A stretch of 64,000 nt of DNA from Bromus sterilis. Lineage: Eukaryota > Streptophyta > Magnoliopsida > Poales > Poaceae. The stretch covers positions 111,681,501 through 111,745,500 of the forward strand of contig OX465601.1 in assembly GCA_950022295.1 (NCBI GenBank), given 5' to 3'. A program made the position numbers and the translations under genes. Shown here in pieces: positions 45,025-56,500 of this stretch; position 1 is the first letter of the stretch; each line of letters begins with the position of its first letter. A model generated the notes under the pieces. That model ran no database searches, had not been told where the DNA came from, and saw nothing but the letters and a program-made list of their open reading frames with translations.

Positions 45025-45042
45025 TCCCCGGTAACGGCGCCA
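45025..45042 (-). other. Primer-binding site, tRNA-Asp type
   Basis: The minus-strand sequence TGGCGCCGTTACCGGGGA lies 12 bases inside the 5' LTR edge and differs by one base from the site in gypsy element 1. Confidence 0.78.
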
Positions 45043-45054
45043 GAAAACAGTACT

Positions 45055-46409
45055 TGATGACCCTCAACTGTAGGGGATCGATTGTAGTGTTCTCGCGGGT
45101 AAGTTAATCCAATTTATTGATTCGACACAAGGGGGAACAAAGAGTATTTATAATCTTTTACAGTTGAGTTATCAATTCAACCGCACCTGAAATATGCTTG
45201 CTTGCAACGAAGTATTAATAGCAATTGTGATATGATAGCAGTAGTGAAACAGCGAAAAGTAGCAACTAGTGACCAGAAGGATTAAAACGTTGTAGGCTAG
45301 GGAGATGGATGGTTGGGCGTTGCATGAATAAGAATGAACATGTAATAGATTCTAACATGGGGCAAGGCACACAGAAAAGTAATGATCATCTAGGAAAATA
45401 TCAAACATTAGGCATGTATCCCGTAGGTAGTTGTGTGTGCTTGCAATAAGAACTTGCACAACATGTTTTGTCCTACCATCCCGCTACGAACGGGGCCAAA
45501 AGGAACTTATGGAGATAAAGGTGCTTCTGTCAAAGAGCACCGGAACAAAGCAATAAACTCAATGGATACATGGAATCCTCAAATTATGGACCATCCCCTT
45601 TGGTGTCCCAAGCTGTCACATTTGGGATCGCCGGTTCCGGACCATAATAGGTGCATACAAATCATAGATAGGATCTTGAACATAGATAAACTCATGAAAA
45701 CATAAGTGGTTCAGATCTGAAAACATGGCACTCGGGCCCAAAGTGACAAGCATTAAGAACAACAAGTTGTATCAAAGATGATAAACAACAAAGTAGATGA
45801 TAGGCAACATGCCTCCAACAATCTGACGAACTATTACCTGATCAATCGCATCCAATCCCTACCACCCCTTTGCCTACACCAGGGAATTACTCACACATGT
45901 GAAGGGAAGTCATGGAGGAAGGATGGAGTGGTGATGGCGATGGAGACGATCTCCCCTCTCCGGAGGCCAAATCAGCCTCCAGATTAGCCCTCCCGAGGAA
46001 GAACAGAGGTTGGCGGAGGCTCCGCGACGGGTTCTGGAAAAGTGACTTCTATTTCAGAGTTTCCCCTTCACGGGAATAAATAGGAGACGAAGTAGGGAAC
46101 CAGGGGAGGGGGGATTTGCCCAGGTGGCCTCCCGGTGCGGCCCCACCCCTGGCCACGCCCACAAAGCGCCTGGGGGCCGCTTGGCCCATCTTCTGTCTCC
46201 GGGCTCCTTCGGGTGCGTGGATTTTTTGGTATTTTTCTGGGAATTTTCTGAGATGTCCAAAAATCCATTTTCCTGCGCATAATAAAACCATATAGGCAGC
46301 TCTGCTGAAAACATCGTCAATCCGGGTTAGTTTAGCTCGAATCATGCAAGAATGAGGGAAAAACAATAGCAAAAGCGTTTGGAAAAGTAGATACGTTTGA
46401 GACGTATCA
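45055..46409 (-). repeat. 5' LTR of the family B gypsy element (1355 bp)
   Basis: Its edges are TGATGACCCTCAACTGTAGG and GATACGTTTGAGACGTATCA on the plus strand, followed by the duplicated GCTGG and the resumed LINE ORF2 frame. Confidence 0.93.
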
Positions 46410-47203
46410 GCTGGCTTTTGGGGATTTTAATGAGGTGATTTATCACTCGGAATATGAAGGAGTGGGAACCAGAAGCCGGAGTCAGCTTGATAGCTTCAGG
46501 GAATCACTGGATGTATGCGGGATGATGGACCTAGGTCATACAGGACTGCCATGGACTTTTTAAAGGAGAGTGTCCGGAGGAACCTATACAAGAGTCCGAC
46601 TTGACCGTGCGGTTGCGGACCCGGAGTAGAGCGGTATGTTTCGTGATGCACATGTTGAACATCACGTGTCGGCATGCTCAGACCATGTAGTTTTGCTACT
46701 CCGTTTTGATCAAGCTTTATCAAACCAGAGGGGGGAAAACTCCTGTAAACATGAGATCATGTGGGAGTCTCATGGTGATCTCAAACCATGTGTGTCTGCT
46801 AGCTGGAACAAAAATATGAAAGCAACTTCAGTGTCGCAAATGAAAGTTAAGTTGGCAGACCTCTCTGGTGATCTCGCGGGCTGGGATGTCACCACTTTCG
46901 GCAATGTCCGTAAAGAAATACAACGGTTGAAACAAGAGCTAGAAACTCTTTGTTCTATCCCTGGACGGGTGGGGGCTTCATCTCGTAAATTGAGATCACG
47001 GATTGCCTGGTCGAACTGTATCACTGGGAGGAAGTCTTGTGGAAGCAACGCTCTCGGATTGACTGGCTAGCAAGTGGAGACAAAAACACACGTTTCTTCC
47101 ACTTAAGAGCCTCCATGTGGCACCGAAAGAACTTGATCAAATCACTCCAGAATTCTAGTGGGGACGTGATCAGCAGCATTGAGGAGTTGGAGGAGATGGC
47201 AAC

Positions 47204-48736
47204 TGATACATCTCAAACGTATCTATAATTTTTGCTTGTTGCATGCCCTTTTTGTGTCATTGCTACATAATTTTTCCATGCTTTTGAATCATTTATTGGA
47301 CTAACCTACGAATATAGAGCCCAGTGCCAGTTTCTGTCTGTTTTGTCTTTGCAATGCAGAAAAAGTCCAAAAATGAAGTTGCTCAGAAAATTCCAAAAAA
47401 ATTACCAAAAAATATCTACATCGGAAGAGTCCTCCAGCCGGAGGACGGAGCCAGGAGGTGGCCCCAGGCCCCCAGGCGCCCTCCCGGTGCGGCCAGGGCC
47501 CACCCGCGCGGGGTGGCCGCCTGCGCGACCTGGGCACCGCCTCGGACTCCCCCTTTTCCTATAAAATCTCCCGTGACGCAAAAACCCAAGATATCCAACC
47601 ATTTTCTCCAGAAGCGCTCCCGATATCCGTCGCCATCGAAACCTAGCTTCGGGGGTCACTAGGATCCTGCTCCGGCACCCTGCCGGAGAAGGCCTTGGCC
47701 CCCGGGGCCATCTTCATCAACTCTTCTTCACCCCATGATGGATCGTGAGTTGTTCCTCCTTGGACTACGGGTAATTGGCAGTAGCTTGTTGGTATCTTCT
47801 CCCCCTTGATCTTCAAATACAAAGTTCTCATGAGCTGTCCCACATGATTGAGATCCATATGATGTAATTGGTGTTGTGTTTGTTGGGATCCGATGAATTG
47901 TTACCTTGTTCAGTCCTAAGAGGTTTATGAATTATTGTTGCTGCAATTTTGTTGTTCTTAATGCGTGTTACTAGTGCACGAGTAGCATGATTTCAGATCG
48001 GAGCACGTTATGGTTGCATGATTATAATTGTTGTTCTAGATCTTATCTACGGTTGTATGCACCTATTATAGTCTAGAACCAGCGATCCCAATGGTGACAG
48101 CTTGGGAAACCAAAGGGGATGGGCTATAATTTGAGGATCACATGTGTTCATAGAGTGCTAATGCTTTGTTCCGGTGCTCTTTGACAGGAGCACCTTAATC
48201 TCCGTAAGTTCCCTTTGGCCCCATTCGTAGAGGGACGGTAGGACAATAGATGTTGTGCAAGTTCTTATTGCAAGCACGTACAACTACATACGGAACACAT
48301 GCCTACATTTGGTTCTTAGACTAGGGTTGCTCTTGTTTGTTTGGCTAGAGTTTGTGCAATTTTGTCACTTGGCCAACTGTAATTCGTTCACCCAACACCT
48401 GTCTTTTTTCTTGGAGAGTTACCACTAGTGAAACCTTGAACCCCGGTCCATCTTTCATCTTTATTGCCTTCGTTGTTACTATTGCTCTCATCACTGCTGC
48501 TAATACTTTGTTACTACTTTGTGGTGTTGGTGATTGGGGAAGTCTCTAAGACTACACCCGTCAACATACCGTTGCTACTAAATATATTGTCTAGTGATTT
48601 TTCAGGTGTGGTAGAATTGACAACTCAACTGCTAAGGCTTATAAGTATTCTTTGGCTCCCCTTGTGTCGAATCAATAAATTAGGGTTATTCTTACCCGCG
48701 AAGACTATCTCGATCCCCTGCAGTTGTGAGTTATCA
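47204..48736 (+). repeat. Family B gypsy solo LTR
   Basis: It runs from TGATACATCTCAAACGTATC to GCAGTTGTGAGTTATCA (1533 bp), flanked by GCAAC on both sides (47199-47203 and 48737-48741). Its length equals the LTR at 58989-60521, and its landmarks match that LTR in the opposite orientation. A TATA box (TATAAAAT) lies at 47560-47567. The LINE ORF2 frame resumes directly after the duplication. Confidence 0.93.
47560..47567 (+). promoter_or_regulatory. TATA box of the family B LTR
   Basis: TATAAAAT stands in CCTTTTCCTATAAAATCTCCCG, after a GC-rich leader-like stretch and about 355 bp into the LTR. The same position in the LTR at 58989-60521 reads GGGGAAATTTATAGGCC on the plus strand, so the element is shared. 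Confidence 0.5.
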
Positions 48737-49604
48737 GCAACCCAGTTCTATAAGGCCATGTTTAGATCCGAAGGAGTTTCAAATATGAATGATGTACTTG
48801 ATTTTGTTTCGTCAAAGGTAACCCCGGATATGAACGTAGATTTGGATGCGGTCTACACGGCTGAGGAGGTTAAGCGAGCTCTTTTTCAAATGTTCCCCTT
48901 GAAAGCTCTCGGACCGGATGGATTCCCGACACATTTCTTTTAGAAGCACTGGGATATTGTGGCGAAGAGGTTGTCAAAGCTTTCCTTCGTATTGTTAGGG
49001 CGAGGAAAGTGCTGAGAGCATCAACAACACATATCTGGTTCTAACCCCAAAGGTGAAAAATCCTACTTATCTTACACAATTCCGCCCTATCATCCACTGC
49101 AATGTCCTATATAAAATTGCTTCGAAAGTGCTTGCTAACCGTCTGAAGGTTATTCTTCCGGAGATCATCTTGGATGAACAGTCCGCTTTTGTGTTGGGAT
49201 GCCTTATTACAGGTAACATCATAGTGGCATACGAGTGTTTGCAGTTCATGAAAAGGAACAAGCCACTTAAACACCGCCATTGTGCTCTGAAACTTGATAT
49301 GATGAAGGCTTATGACCGGGTGGAATGGTCTTATCTTCAGGCCATAATGATCAAACTGGGTTTCTCAGAAAAATGGGTTCCTCTGGTGATGAGCCTAGTC
49401 ACCTCAGTCTCTTATTTGGTTATGTTCAATGGAAAGAAGTTGAAGGAATTTAAACCCATGAGGGGAATTCGTCAAGGAGACCCTATATCTCCCTATCTAT
49501 TCCTGTAAGCAGCAGAGGGACTTTTAGGCCTCCTCAAATACAGAGATTCATCATCACAGCTTAGTGGTTTACAAGTGGCTGCCACGGTGATCCTAGCAAG
49601 GAAG

Positions 49605-51317
49605 TGATACTCGCCCCTCGTTGGTTACCCCAAGTGGAAGGTTGAGATGTAGCATAGCAGCAAGATTTCCCCTAACGTAGAGGATAGGGTTTATGTCTCC
49701 AGTAGGACTCCAACGTCGACAAGTAGGTGGTTCGGCAAGTGATGCGCCATTGATAATCACTTGCTTTGCCTGGACCTGCACACACAACAAATAACTTTGC
49801 TCCCAACGAGTACAGAGAGGTTGTCAATCTCTCCGGCCTTGCCGTTTACAAAGGATCAAACGCAACAGATAATAGTAGTGATAATTGCAACTAGAAAGTA
49901 AAAGCAAGAAGTAAATTGAGGGTGTAAAGAGTGGTCGAAATATGGACCGGGGTCCCATGATGTTCACTAGTGACGTCTCTCTCCCAAAAGACGGTAAACA
50001 TCTATGCGAGGTAAACAAATTACAGCTGGGCAATTGACAAGATTACGGGCGCAAACCAATCCTAACTATGCTACAAAAGAAAGGAAGATGCTCAAAAGCA
50101 TGAGCAATACGCCATAACAAGTAGACCGAAATAAGAAAGGAAGAGGCTCAAAAGCATGAGCAATACGCCAGAACAAGTAGACTGAAATCCATCTGCATCT
50201 ACTACTAATCATCCACCTTGAGATATCTATCCAGAACATCTCGCTGGTATTAAGTTGCAAGCCCCACCTAAAGTGTAAACCCAAAGCTACAAACAACTGC
50301 ATTAAAATAACTTTGCGTAAAGTAAACAATCCTTGCAACCGCGGTTACAAGCACCGTTGTTTTCCCCTTGTGGCAACAGCACATCCCCTAGACTAATGTT
50401 TCTGTCACTCAAGCTAGTCATCAGGGGGCATGAACCCACAATCAAGCATAACGCTCCCTCTTGGAGTCACTACCTACTACTTGGCCAAAGCAATAAACAT
50501 CAACAGAGAACATGCAAGAATTACTCAAGAACACAAATATAAAAGAGAAGAAACAAATATATTACTCATCACAATCTGAACATAGTCTCATAATCCATCA
50601 AATCCCAGCAAACTCAACATAGCAACAACAGAAACAATTACATATGTGCCTTGATCATGTAGGGCATCTCATAAGGTCTAATCCATGAAGAACAAAGAGG
50701 GGGAGAGAACATCACATAGCTACTGATCATGGACCCATGGTGCAAGGTGGACTACTCAAGGATCATCCGGGAAGCGTCCATGGTGGTGGAGAAGCTCCCG
50801 GAGGTCAATCCTCCCTCTGGCAGGGTGCCGGGAATAGGTATTTTGGTGCTCGTGATCTTGGAAGCGCGGCGGCGGCGGAACAGAGGCGAGATCGCGAAAA
50901 AAGGTTATGTCCTTGGGGGTTTCTGTACGAGAGAAATATATAGGCGAAGGGGGGGGGGGGCAGCCAGGAGGGCCACCAGGGGTCCAGGCGGCCTCCCGGC
51001 GCGGCCTTACCCTAGGCCGCGCCACCTGGCCGCCTCGGAACCAGGTGGGGCCCCTCCGGCCCCCCTTCTAGACTCTGGAAGCTTCCGTTGCGCTGATTTT
51101 TTTATATATTTCCCCAGATTTTTTCTGGCATTTTACGTAATGGAAAAACCTGAAATAAAAAGACAGCATAAAATAGAAACTGGCATTGGGGTGCACTGAG
51201 TTAATAGGTTAGTCCAAACATGATCAAAAGTGTATGAAAGTGTATCAAAAGCATAGCAATATCACACAAAACATGCGTGGAGCAAGCATAAATTGTAGAT
51301 ACGTTTGGGACGTATCA
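49605..51317 (-). repeat. 3' LTR of gypsy element 2 (1713 bp)
   Basis: On the plus strand it runs from TGATACTCGCCCCTCGTTGG to GATACGTTTGGGACGTATCA. It aligns by landmarks with the LTRs of element 1 and the solo LTR at 34707, but is more divergent. It has a short local duplication at 50083-50170, where GCTCAAAAGCATGAGCAATA occurs twice. Confidence 0.92.
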
Positions 51318-52429
51318 ACATCCCCAAGCTTAGTTCTTGCTCGTCCTCGAGTAGGTAAATGCTAACAAGCATAATTTATGTGGTGACATGCTACCAACCA
51401 TATAAGAACTTTTAGGTAAAGTAATAAAGGCATGTAATTCAATTCAAGTCATAACAAGCAAGAGTCTATATTAGCATTGAAACAAGCAACATAAGAACAT
51501 AAAGGTGCAAGTGATGTCGCTGTCCGTGACTCGAATGTCTCCAGATGGTGTTTGCATGCAAGAAGTGGGGGATGGGAATACGAGAGAGAAAAATATTTAT
51601 TTGTTGAGAATTCAATCTACTAAAGTTTCACACTTAGTCTTCTTTGGAATCTTATCTTGACTCGTCCCCAGACCACTAGCCAGGTACAAGTCAAACTGAT
51701 CCACTCCCTCTCGATGTTTTGAGCACTCATGCAATGGATGAGAGCAAGAAAGAAAATTGACACTTAGGATGGCAAAGAGAGAGAGAGAGATGGTGGAGGA
51801 GGAAGACAAACAGGTGTGAAAGGCTCATATCAACGAGGACAATCATAGGCGAGAGAAATCCAAATGATAGATATTATGTGAGGAGTAGGGATTGCCATGC
51901 AACGGATGCACATATGAGCTATGGAAAGCTTTCCAATGGAACTAGTGGGGGTGCATCCAACTTGCTTGCTCACGAAGACCTAGAGCTCATTTGAGGAGGC
52001 TAATCATTGGAATATACAAGCCAAGTTCTATAGTGTGAAGGACCCCACATAGCTATATGCATATATGATAATCTCTATTGAGTACAAGATACAAGAGGGA
52101 GTACGAGTGTGGATCTCTCAAAAGGAATAGTAGTGTTTCCCCCTTCTCTCTTTTTATTTTCTTTTTCTATTTTTTCTATTTTTTCTATTTTTTGTATCTT
52201 TTTGGAGGCCTCCATGGATCTTTCTATTTAACTCTCATTTGTCCTCTTTGGGATCTTTTCCTCACTTAGGGGCAACACTCTATTTTACAATGAGTATAGA
52301 AGATCTTTCACACTTTACAAAAGTACTCAGCATAAAGAAGATGTAGCTATCATGATGTATGCAAATGTATGCCTCTGCCAGTGTAGCAGGAACATGTATG
52401 ACATGAAGATCAAGTCATGAGAAGGTGAA

Positions 52430-52800
52430 TGTTGCATGGCAATGTATCTCGGAAAGGCTATGGAAATGCCTTGGTAGGTACGTATGGTGGTTGTTTTCAA
52501 GAAAGATATAAGGAGGTGTATGATGACAGAGCGTATCATGCCAAGGGTTGGGATGCACCGGCGAGGTAGACACCAACTATCAGAGTGAGAAGAGGGCAAT
52601 GCACGGTATCGAAGAGGCTAGCGAATATGGAAAGGTGGAAGTGTCAACTTTCAATACTTAAATTAGTCCGAAGAACTCATGCACTTATTATCGGTACTAA
52701 TCAGGAGGTTCACAAAGAGACAAATACCCTGAGGAGGAGTTTATGGGGGTTTGGTTATCCTTGTGCATCCTCGACTCATGGTACGTGAGTGTACTCTAAT
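52430..52800 (+). repeat. Conserved plus-strand block in gypsy element 2
   Basis: It opens with TTGCATGGCAATGTATCTCG and closes with GCATCCTCGACTCATGGTAC. Read on the plus strand it gives RKGYGNALVGTYGGCFQERY and then a stop near 52567. It corresponds to 20690-21060 and 56130-56500. Confidence 0.6.
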
Positions 52801-54114
52801 ATCCGATCCCTCCAAAGATTAGTGATCCATCTAGTAGCTAGAGTTCTCAACTAGTTTTTGAAAATAAATACGGATTGCCCAAAATACGACATCTATCACT
52901 AATAGGATAAAGCTCTTGACAACAAAAGTTCAAACATTACTCACATCAATACCTTAAAACTATTGCAAGTTACTACTACAATTGAATAGGAACCTCAATT
53001 ACCTGCTTTAAGTCAAGACACACAACTCAGTGCAACAAGCCAAGTCTCTAAACAAGATAAACATGAAAACTAAGGAGAGTTCCAGCAACAAACTAAATAA
53101 AAAGTTCCTGAAAAGATAAGCATGAAAACTAAGAGCTAAACATGACAGCAGCTACGAAAAGATAAATAACACACAACAAAAGAAAGATAAGCATGAAAAT
53201 ACTATGATGTGTTCTAGTTTAAAGTGGAGCATGTTTCTCTCCCACACAAAGAAATCTGGGTTCTAACTTGTTATAAACAGCAATCAAGGCTAAAGAAAAC
53301 TAAAAAATAAAACTAAAGAGCAAGACGCTCCAAGCATAGCACATAACACATGAAGTGATAAAAATATAGTGGAAGGAAGGAAGAAATGATAATTGTTGAT
53401 GAAGAAGGGGATGCATGGGGGCATCCCCAATCTTAAACGCTTGAGTCTCCTTGAATATTTCTTGGGGATGCATGGGGGAATCCCAAAGCTTGAGCGTTTG
53501 ACACTCCCGGATCTTCTTTCATCATCTTGCCTCACACACTTGAAAACTCCCTTCATACATAACTCATCATAAGCTGATTAGAGAGGTTAGTACCCATAAT
53601 AAAACAATTTGACTCTACTGGAAATAAAGATTTTCTTGAAGGGCTACTCTTTCTCAAGATTTTCAAAAAGGTTTTGCAAGGAAAAAGCTAGCGCAAGACT
53701 TGAAAAACTGAGGAAAGGCAAAACGTGGCAGAATCTGTGAAAAACATACCAGCATGTAGTAAATATATTTTTTGGGGTACTTCTGTAACTCAAATAAAAA
53801 ACAACAGACGCCCGAAAGCTAATTTTATAGAGCATGCTTTCAAAAAAAATCATATCAAAACGATGATCTGGTGATTTATCGTGAATTTTTCCGTCCAAGG
53901 ACAAAATCTGTTTTCTAGACAGCATGTCACAACTTTTGAACTTTCTTGCAATCGGAGGCTAAACTTGGCACAAAGCTTGAAAATAAAGATACAATGATTT
54001 TGCCACAGTAGTAACAATCATCAAGACGACTAAAAACAGAAGTAAAAACATCTGGGGTTGCCTCCCGACAAGCGCTTTCTTTTACGCCTTTATGCTAGGC
54101 AAGAAGCAAAAAGA

Positions 54115-54440
54115 TCAAGTTTCATCAAGAAAAATAGAATAGCTAGCCCGTGTAACGGACTGAAAAGGTAACTTAATATTATTCCTAGGGAAGTGTTCCA
54201 TCCCCTTTTTGAGAGGGAACTGAAATTTTATATTCCCCTCTTTCATGTCAATGACAGCACCAACGGTGCGGAGAAAAGGACGTCCCAAAATAATTGGACA
54301 TAAGGGTTCACACTCAATTTCCATAATAGTGAAATCAACGGGAACATAATTTTCATTGACAATGATAAGAACATCTTCAATCTTCCCCAAAAATTTCTTT
54401 ACGAAAGAATCAACGAGACGAACACCAAAAGAACAAGGGG
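54115..54440 (-). pseudogene. Truncated protease of gypsy element 2
   Basis: Only the C-terminal half of the aspartic protease is present (VDSFVKKFLGKIEDVLIIVN near 54410; PIILGRPFLRTVGAVIDMKE near 54285), ending with a stop at 54115. It is close to the same part of element 1. The active-site CDxGAS segment lies beyond the break at 54437 and is lost. Confidence 0.85.
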
Positions 54441-55040
54441 GAGAAGATACCAACAAGCTACTGCCAAGAACCCGTAGTCCAAGGATGAACTACTCACGAT
54501 CCATCATGGGGTGAAGAAGAGTTGATGAATATGGCCACGGGGGCCAAGGCCCTCTCCATCAGGGTGCCAGAGCAGGATCCTGGTGACCCCCGAGGCTAGG
54601 TTTCGATGGCGGCGGAGATCAGGAGCGCTTCTGGAAAAAGGAATTGGATATCTCGGGTTTTTGCGTCACGGGGAAATTTATAGGCCAAGGGGGAGTCCGA
54701 GGCGGTGCCCAGGTCACCCAGGCAGCCACCTGGCGCGGGTGGGCCCTGGCCGCGCCGGGATGGCGCCTGGGGGCCTGGGGCCACCTCCTGACTCCGTCCT
54801 CCGGCTGGAGGAACCTTTCGATGTAAATATTTTTTGGTAATTCTATGGGAATTTTCTGAGCAACTTCATTTTTTGGACTTTTTTTGCAATGCAAAGACAA
54901 AACAGACACTGCGGTGCACAGAGTTAATAAGTTAGTCCAAATATGATCAAAAATGTATGAAAGTGTATCTAGATCATAGCAATATCACACAAAACATGCA
55001 TGGAGCAAGCAGAAATTATAGATACGTTTGAGATGCATCA
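54438..55040 (-). repeat. Truncated 3' LTR of gypsy element 3
   Basis: It matches 59920-60521 of the 5' LTR, starting at GGGGGAGAAGATACCAAC. The outer part of the LTR, nearly 1 kb, is missing. The left edge is fused to the protease gene of gypsy element 2 within the short shared word GGGG. Confidence 0.88.
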
Positions 55041-56129
55041 ACATCCCCAAGCTTAATTCTTTCTCGTCCTCGAGTAGGTAAATGATAACAAGATAATTTT
55101 TGATGTGACATGCTACTTAGGAGTAAAGGCAATCAATCTAATGTAATGAAGATACATAAGCCAAAGACAAAGTGATATAAAGCAATAGTCTATAGTTGAT
55201 ATTAAGCAAGCAATGGAGAACATATAAACAATTGAGCTCTTGCTGTTCGTGGATCGAATGTCTCAGTCGGAGTCCCCGTGCCAAGAGTGGGGAAGGTCTA
55301 GAGCATAAAATTACTGAATAGTTGTTGAGAACTCAATCTACTAAATTTCACACATGGTCCCTTTGGAATCTTATTATGACTCGTCCCAGACCACTAATCA
55401 GGTACAAGTCAATTTGATCCTCTCCCTTTCGACTTTGAGCACTCATGCAATGGATGAGCGCAAGCAAGATACGTTGGCACTTAGGATGGCAAAATAGAAT
55501 AATGATGGGGATAGGAAGTCAAAAAGTGAGAAAGGCTCACACCAATGAGGATTATCATAGGCGAGAAGCCAAATGATAGATATGGTGTGAGGAGTAGGGA
55601 TTGCCATGCAACATGCGGATGCACAAGGAGCTATAAGTGTATGAAAGCCCTCTAATGGAACTAGTGGGGGTGCATCCAACTTGCTTGCTCATGCAGACCT
55701 AGAGCTCTTTTAAGGAGGCTCATCCTTGGAATATGCAAGCCAAGTTCTATAGTGTATAGATCCCCACATAGTTATACATGAATGATATGAAAACTCTCTA
55801 TGAAGTACGGGTGCTACTTTGAAGCAAACGTGTGGAATAAAGGATAGTAGTGCTGCCCCCTCTCTCTTTTTATTCTTTTTTCTTTTTCACCTTTTTTATT
55901 TTTTTATTTTTGGTGGCCTCCATGGCTCTTTATTCTCTCTCTCTCTTTTTTTATTTAGTGCTCTTTGGGATCTTTTATTCCTTTCCTCACTGTAGGGGCA
56001 ACACTCTATAAGAACATTAACACACTTTTATTTACTTACAACTCTGAATCAAAAAGTAATGACTCTATATGAATGCCTCAAGGAAATATGACAATGAAGG
56101 ATAAGTCATATGAACATGAAGAACGATGT

Positions 56130-56500
56130 TTGTTGCATGGCAATATATCTCGGAAAGGCTATGGAAATGCCTTGATAGGTAGGTATGGTGGCTGTTTTGA
56201 GGAAGATATAAGGAGGTTTATGTATGACAGAGCGTATCATGCCAAGGGTTTGGATGCACCAGCGAAGTTTGCACCAACTCCCACGAGAAGAGCAATGCAC
56301 GGTACCGAAGAGGCTAGCAAAATATGGGAAGGTGGAAGTGCCAACAATCGAATACTCGCATTAGTCCGAAGAACTCATGCACTAATTATCAGTAACTCTT
56401 TATCTAGTCAGGAGATTCACAAAGAGACAAGTACCCCGAGGAGGAGTGCATGGGGGTTTGGTTATCCTTGCGCATCCTCGACACATAGTACATGGGGGTA
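56130..56500 (+). repeat. Conserved plus-strand block in gypsy element 3
   Basis: This is the longest open version of the block. A plus-strand frame from 56073 to 56549 (158 codons) reads LHGNISRKGYGNALIGRYGG, then YDRAYHAKGLDAP and WGFGYPCASSTHS. The homologous parts in elements 1 and 2 are interrupted. The frame is antisense to the element. I do not recognise a domain. Confidence 0.55.

Larger units (their letters stand above)
37087..46409 (-). mobile_element. Gypsy element (family B), complete, with gag-PR and ATHILA-ORF1-like gene but no pol
   Basis: GCTGG is duplicated at 37082-37086 and 46410-46414. On the minus strand the order is 5' LTR (46409-45055), tRNA-Asp-like primer site, gag-protease (44967-42337), a GC-rich LTR-like stretch (about 42070-41830), an ATHILA-ORF1-like protein (41497-40287), an internal copy of the polypurine motif, non-coding DNA, the polypurine tract at 38453-38468 and the 3' LTR (38452-37087). 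Reverse transcriptase, RNase H and integrase are absent. The LTRs are very similar to each other, so insertion into the LINE was recent. Confidence 0.93.
33690..49604 (+). mobile_element. LINE (non-LTR retrotransposon), cut by four LTR-element insertions
   Basis: Element pieces are about 33690-34706, 36364-37086, 46410-47203 and 48737-49604. They join in order at exact 5-bp target duplications: CCAAG, GCTGG and GCAAC. ORF1 then ORF2 (endonuclease, then reverse transcriptase) marks a plant L1-type LINE. It is cut off within the RT at 49604 by gypsy element 2; the remainder of RT and the 3' end are not found in the window. Confidence 0.88.
36688..49604 (+). pseudogene. LINE ORF2 (endonuclease and reverse transcriptase), broken and truncated
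   Basis: The ATG at 36688 starts the endonuclease with CWNCRGLGN. Further motifs are LVETQ near 36788, ITCIYGEA near 36990, GDFNE near 46423 (after the gypsy insertion) and SDHVVLLL near 46679. The linker RIDWLASGDKNTRFFHLRAS is near 47050. Reverse transcriptase resumes after the solo LTR with KALGPDGFP near 48902, LDMMKAYDRVEW near 49292 and RGIRQGDPISPYLFL near 49463. Many stops and frameshifts are present (for example near 36742, 36802, 46560, 48943 and 49506). The YADD region is missing because the element is truncated at 49604. Confidence 0.86.
49605..54437 (-). mobile_element. Gypsy element 2 (family A), 3' part
   Basis: The 3' LTR (51317-49605 on the minus strand) is followed by the family A interior in reverse: polypurine tract, non-coding region, conserved plus-strand block, internal polypurine-like copies and the end of the protease gene. 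It stops abruptly at about 54437 inside the protease, where an LTR of gypsy element 3 begins. The gag region, primer site and 5' LTR are missing. The five bases left of the LTR are GGAAG; a right copy was not found. Confidence 0.9.

Noticed and set aside
47301..47662. Open frames in the family B LTR leader (also at 54583-54909 and 60046-60309)
   Set aside because: They are non-coding LTR leader in all three places. Length and frame depend on small indels.
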